Shown: piece by piece, positions 49,561 through 50,831 of the stretch
Layout of the letters: each line of letters opens with the position of its first letter
Position numbering within the stretch: position 1 is the first letter of the stretch
Origin: an uncultured Oscillospiraceae bacterium
Lineage (GTDB): Bacteria > Bacillota > Clostridia > Oscillospirales > Ruminococcaceae
Length of the DNA stretch: 50,831 nucleotides
Direction: 5' to 3'
NCBI GenBank assembly: GCA_934446455.1
Contig: CAKSEE010000016.1
Coordinates: 1-50,831 of the forward strand
Position numbers and translations under genes: made by a program
Notes under the pieces: generated by a model
The model's database searches: none
What the model was told of the DNA's origin: nothing
What the model saw: only the letters and a program-made list of their open reading frames with translations

Positions 49561-50151
49561 ATGAGCGAACTGTCATCAGCAATTATTGGCGCAGCTTCGG
49601 GAATAGTTGCCGCTATTATTTCCGGCGTAGTTTCGGTCGGCATTCTTAATCATAAAATTAGCGTGATAACTCGCCATTTGGGGTTCGGTGATGATGAAGC
49701 ATCCATGAAACGCCAACTGGACGAGAAGCTTGGGTCAGGCAGTAAGTCTATTTCGGAGCAGTTGGGTGTAGGCAGTAAATCCATTTCAGAGCAGCTTGGA
49801 GTAGGGATTGACGATAAATCGCTCTCAAAACAGCATGAAGAACTTAAACAGATAATTGCTTCCAAACTGGATTTACAATCAGCAGGAATAAACAGCATTA
49901 CGCAAAAGATTAACGATGAAGAAAGCAGGCGGAACAACCTCGAGCTGAACCAACAGCAAGTTCTCCAATGTGTAAACGCTCTGATATCTCAATGGGAAAA
50001 CTCTCAAAGCCAAATCGAACAGCTTAAAAGAGAGCTTAACGAATACAAGGGCAAGAATAGCATACTGGAGAATGAAAACGCTGCCCTTAGACTGCAAATC
50101 GAAGACGATTCTCATCCCTGTGACGACGATGATGAATTTGACCATGAATAA
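49561..50151 (+). CDS. Membrane-anchored coiled-coil protein
   Basis: This 196-residue protein has one membrane segment near the N-terminus (about 5-25), a short tandem repeat (SKSISEQLGVG twice, near residues 60-82) and a long coiled coil (about 95-185) with an acidic end (DDDDEFDHE). ATG at 49561 was chosen, with GGAGG 8 bases upstream. A longer TTG-started frame at 49483 begins too close to the promoter's start point. Function unknown. Confidence 0.7.
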   Translation: MSELSSAIIGAASGIVAAIISGVVSVGILNHKISVITRHLGFGDDEASMKRQLDEKLGSGSKSISEQLGVGSKSISEQLGVGIDDKSLSKQHEELKQIIASKLDLQSAGINSITQKINDEESRRNNLELNQQQVLQCVNALISQWENSQSQIEQLKRELNEYKGKNSILENENAALRLQIEDDSHPCDDDDEFDHE

Positions 50152-50163
50152 ATAGAACGGCAG

Positions 50164-50184
50164 GGGGTGTCACCGTGACGCTCC
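50164..50184. repeat. 21-bp dispersed palindrome, copy 10
   Basis: Central C; three arm changes, but two of them keep G-T pairing, so an RNA hairpin would still fold. It lies 12 bp after the coiled-coil gene. Confidence 0.65.
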
Positions 50185-50261
50185 CTACCCTTTGTTTTCT
50201 CATGTATATAATGCACAAAAACGCTATAAAAGAATCGTGAATAATTGTGTGCCAAAAAACA

Positions 50262-50290
50262 TTGACAAAGGCAGGAAAATGAAGTATAAT
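50262..50290 (+). promoter_or_regulatory. Consensus sigma-A promoter of a possible RNA gene
   Basis: TTGACA (50262-50267), a 17-bp spacer and TATAAT (50285-50290). No convincing reading frame follows on this strand; a hairpin-rich stretch with a terminator does. Confidence 0.8.
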
Positions 50291-50296
50291 AAATGT

Positions 50297-50540
50297 AGTG
50301 GTTGAAAATAAACACCAATAGGCTTCCATGAATTTCATTTTCACGCAAGCCGATTAAGTATTCTGTTTTTAACACCTGCAATCCGTGTGCGTGTACACAC
50401 ACACACACACGGACGACCGAGAGGATACTCCAATATCCAAACGGCTTTTACAGATGCAATCTTGGCGCTTTCTTCACGGTCAGCGCTTAGATATAACTTT
50501 GTGAGAGCGTTTGGCTTTTTAAGTCCGAACGCTTTCTTTT
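50297..50540 (+). ncRNA. Candidate structured non-coding RNA
   Basis: About 245 bases follow a perfect promoter and end in a terminator: AGCGTTTGG (50506-50514) with CCGAACGCT (50525-50533), then TTCTTTTT. Inside are a GT/AC-repeat hairpin (50382-50413), GGATA/TATCC near 50423-50438 and GCGCT/AGCGC (50465-50486). No good coding frame is seen on this strand. On the minus strand a 108-codon frame crosses it, so an alternative is the decayed end of the minus-strand gene. Together with the palindrome before it, this accounts for the gene-free stretch 50152-50540. Confidence 0.45.
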
Positions 50541-50831
50541 TACTTTCTCCGCGCCCCACGGCTACATCTGTATTCGTAGTCGAGAGTAGCGAGTTGGTCG
50601 GCAGGGATTGAGAAGAATTGGGCGAGGACAGCGTATTTGTTAAGACCTGCGCCCGTTCTTGTCCCACTCAAATCTCTGCCTCCGTTCATTATTCTTCGTG
50701 CGTGTGATTTGCTGCATTCAAGCAATTTTGCTAATATCATCACTTGGTCAGCGAAATCCACAATCCCTTTCTTATTAAAGAGGTCTTCGAGATAATGACG
50801 GAATTCCCTCGGATGATGGTAGGGATAATGC
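50540..50831 (-). CDS. Partial DNA-binding-like protein, 5' end outside the window
   Basis: An open frame on the minus strand runs in from beyond the window and ends at 50540. The 96 visible residues include LAKLLECSKSHARRIMNGG, which looks like a helix-turn-helix, and ATLDYEY. Usable GTG codons occur (50761), but the frame stays open to the edge and the upstream residues look coding, so the true start is outside. One phase away a second frame (50341-50667) continues with protein-like sequence, so a frameshift at the GGGG run near 50557 is possible. Confidence 0.5.
   Translation of the reverse strand, partial: HYPYHHPREFRHYLEDLFNKKGIVDFADQVMILAKLLECSKSHARRIMNGGRDLSGTRTGAGLNKYAVLAQFFSIPADQLATLDYEYRCSRGARRK

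Noticed and set aside
50341..50667. 108-codon minus-strand frame at the right end
   Set aside because: The start overlaps the frame of the partial gene, and the middle translates a GT/AC repeat; it is kept only as a possible frameshifted continuation.
1..50831. CRISPR arrays, IS transposases, rRNA or complete tRNA genes
   Set aside because: No regular repeat-spacer array, DDE or HUH transposase or full tRNA/rRNA was found when reading both strands.

Overview
The window looks like most of a large integrative and conjugative element (or integrated conjugative plasmid) of a gut-type Clostridia bacterium, probably Oscillospiraceae/Ruminococcaceae. The reasons are AGGAGG-type ribosome sites, sigma-A promoters with exact 17-bp spacers, a MobL-type relaxase with Sel1 repeats, a SpoVG-like protein, DUF6133/DUF4320-like pilins and a giant methylase-helicase. 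All family names come from reading motifs; no database search was run.

Layout. At the left end (177-221) lies the 3' half of an initiator tRNA-fMet gene on the minus strand. It is followed at once by a tyrosine integrase with a consensus promoter, so 1-176 is probably chromosome. No second copy of the tRNA half was seen, so the right end probably lies beyond 50831. 1.4-5.5 kb is a replication/partition block: two related pseudoknotted RNA leaders, a winged-helix replication-initiator-like gene holding iteron-like repeats, ParA and two ParB-like proteins. 5.5-13.2 kb is one 2566-residue methylase/SNF2-helicase gene with a second gene overprinted in its linker. 13.2-29.5 kb is an accessory and mobilisation region: AT-rich membrane-protein cargo, an XRE regulator, a Toprim primase, an Api92-like protein, a possible RHH relaxosome protein, the relaxase, a lipoprotein, a membrane-anchored DUF2726-like protein and a large secreted protein. 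29.5-49.4 kb is the transfer region: VirD4, VirB2-like, SpoVG, VirB6-like, VirB3/PrgI-like and VirB4 genes, interleaved with a Tad (type IVc) pilus set: prepilin peptidase, CpaB, CpaE, CpaF, TadB, TadC, two or three pilins and a TadZ-like protein. A RelBE-type toxin-antitoxin cassette sits just after virB4. The right end has a coiled-coil membrane protein, a probable structured RNA and a partial minus-strand gene.

Three signals recur across the element. (1) At least six otherwise unrelated proteins end in an acidic tail finishing Met-Glu-Met; this may be a substrate tag for the VirD4-type secretion channel. (2) A 21-bp palindrome (arms GGGGCGTCAC and GTGACGCCCC around one C or G) occurs in ten intergenic places, always between genes. 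(3) A structured leader with a hairpin-loop pseudoknot occurs before both the rep-like gene and parA, resembling in logic the pseudoknot and leader-peptide control of IncI/IncB plasmid replication.

How the genes may work together (inference). Integrase and tRNA site give chromosomal residence. Rep, ParA and ParB keep the excised form. Relaxase, RHH protein and VirD4 deliver DNA to a VirB4/B6/B3 channel. The Tad pilus would make the cell-cell contact. The MEM-tailed methylase-helicase, primase and SpoVG-like protein may enter the recipient with the DNA.
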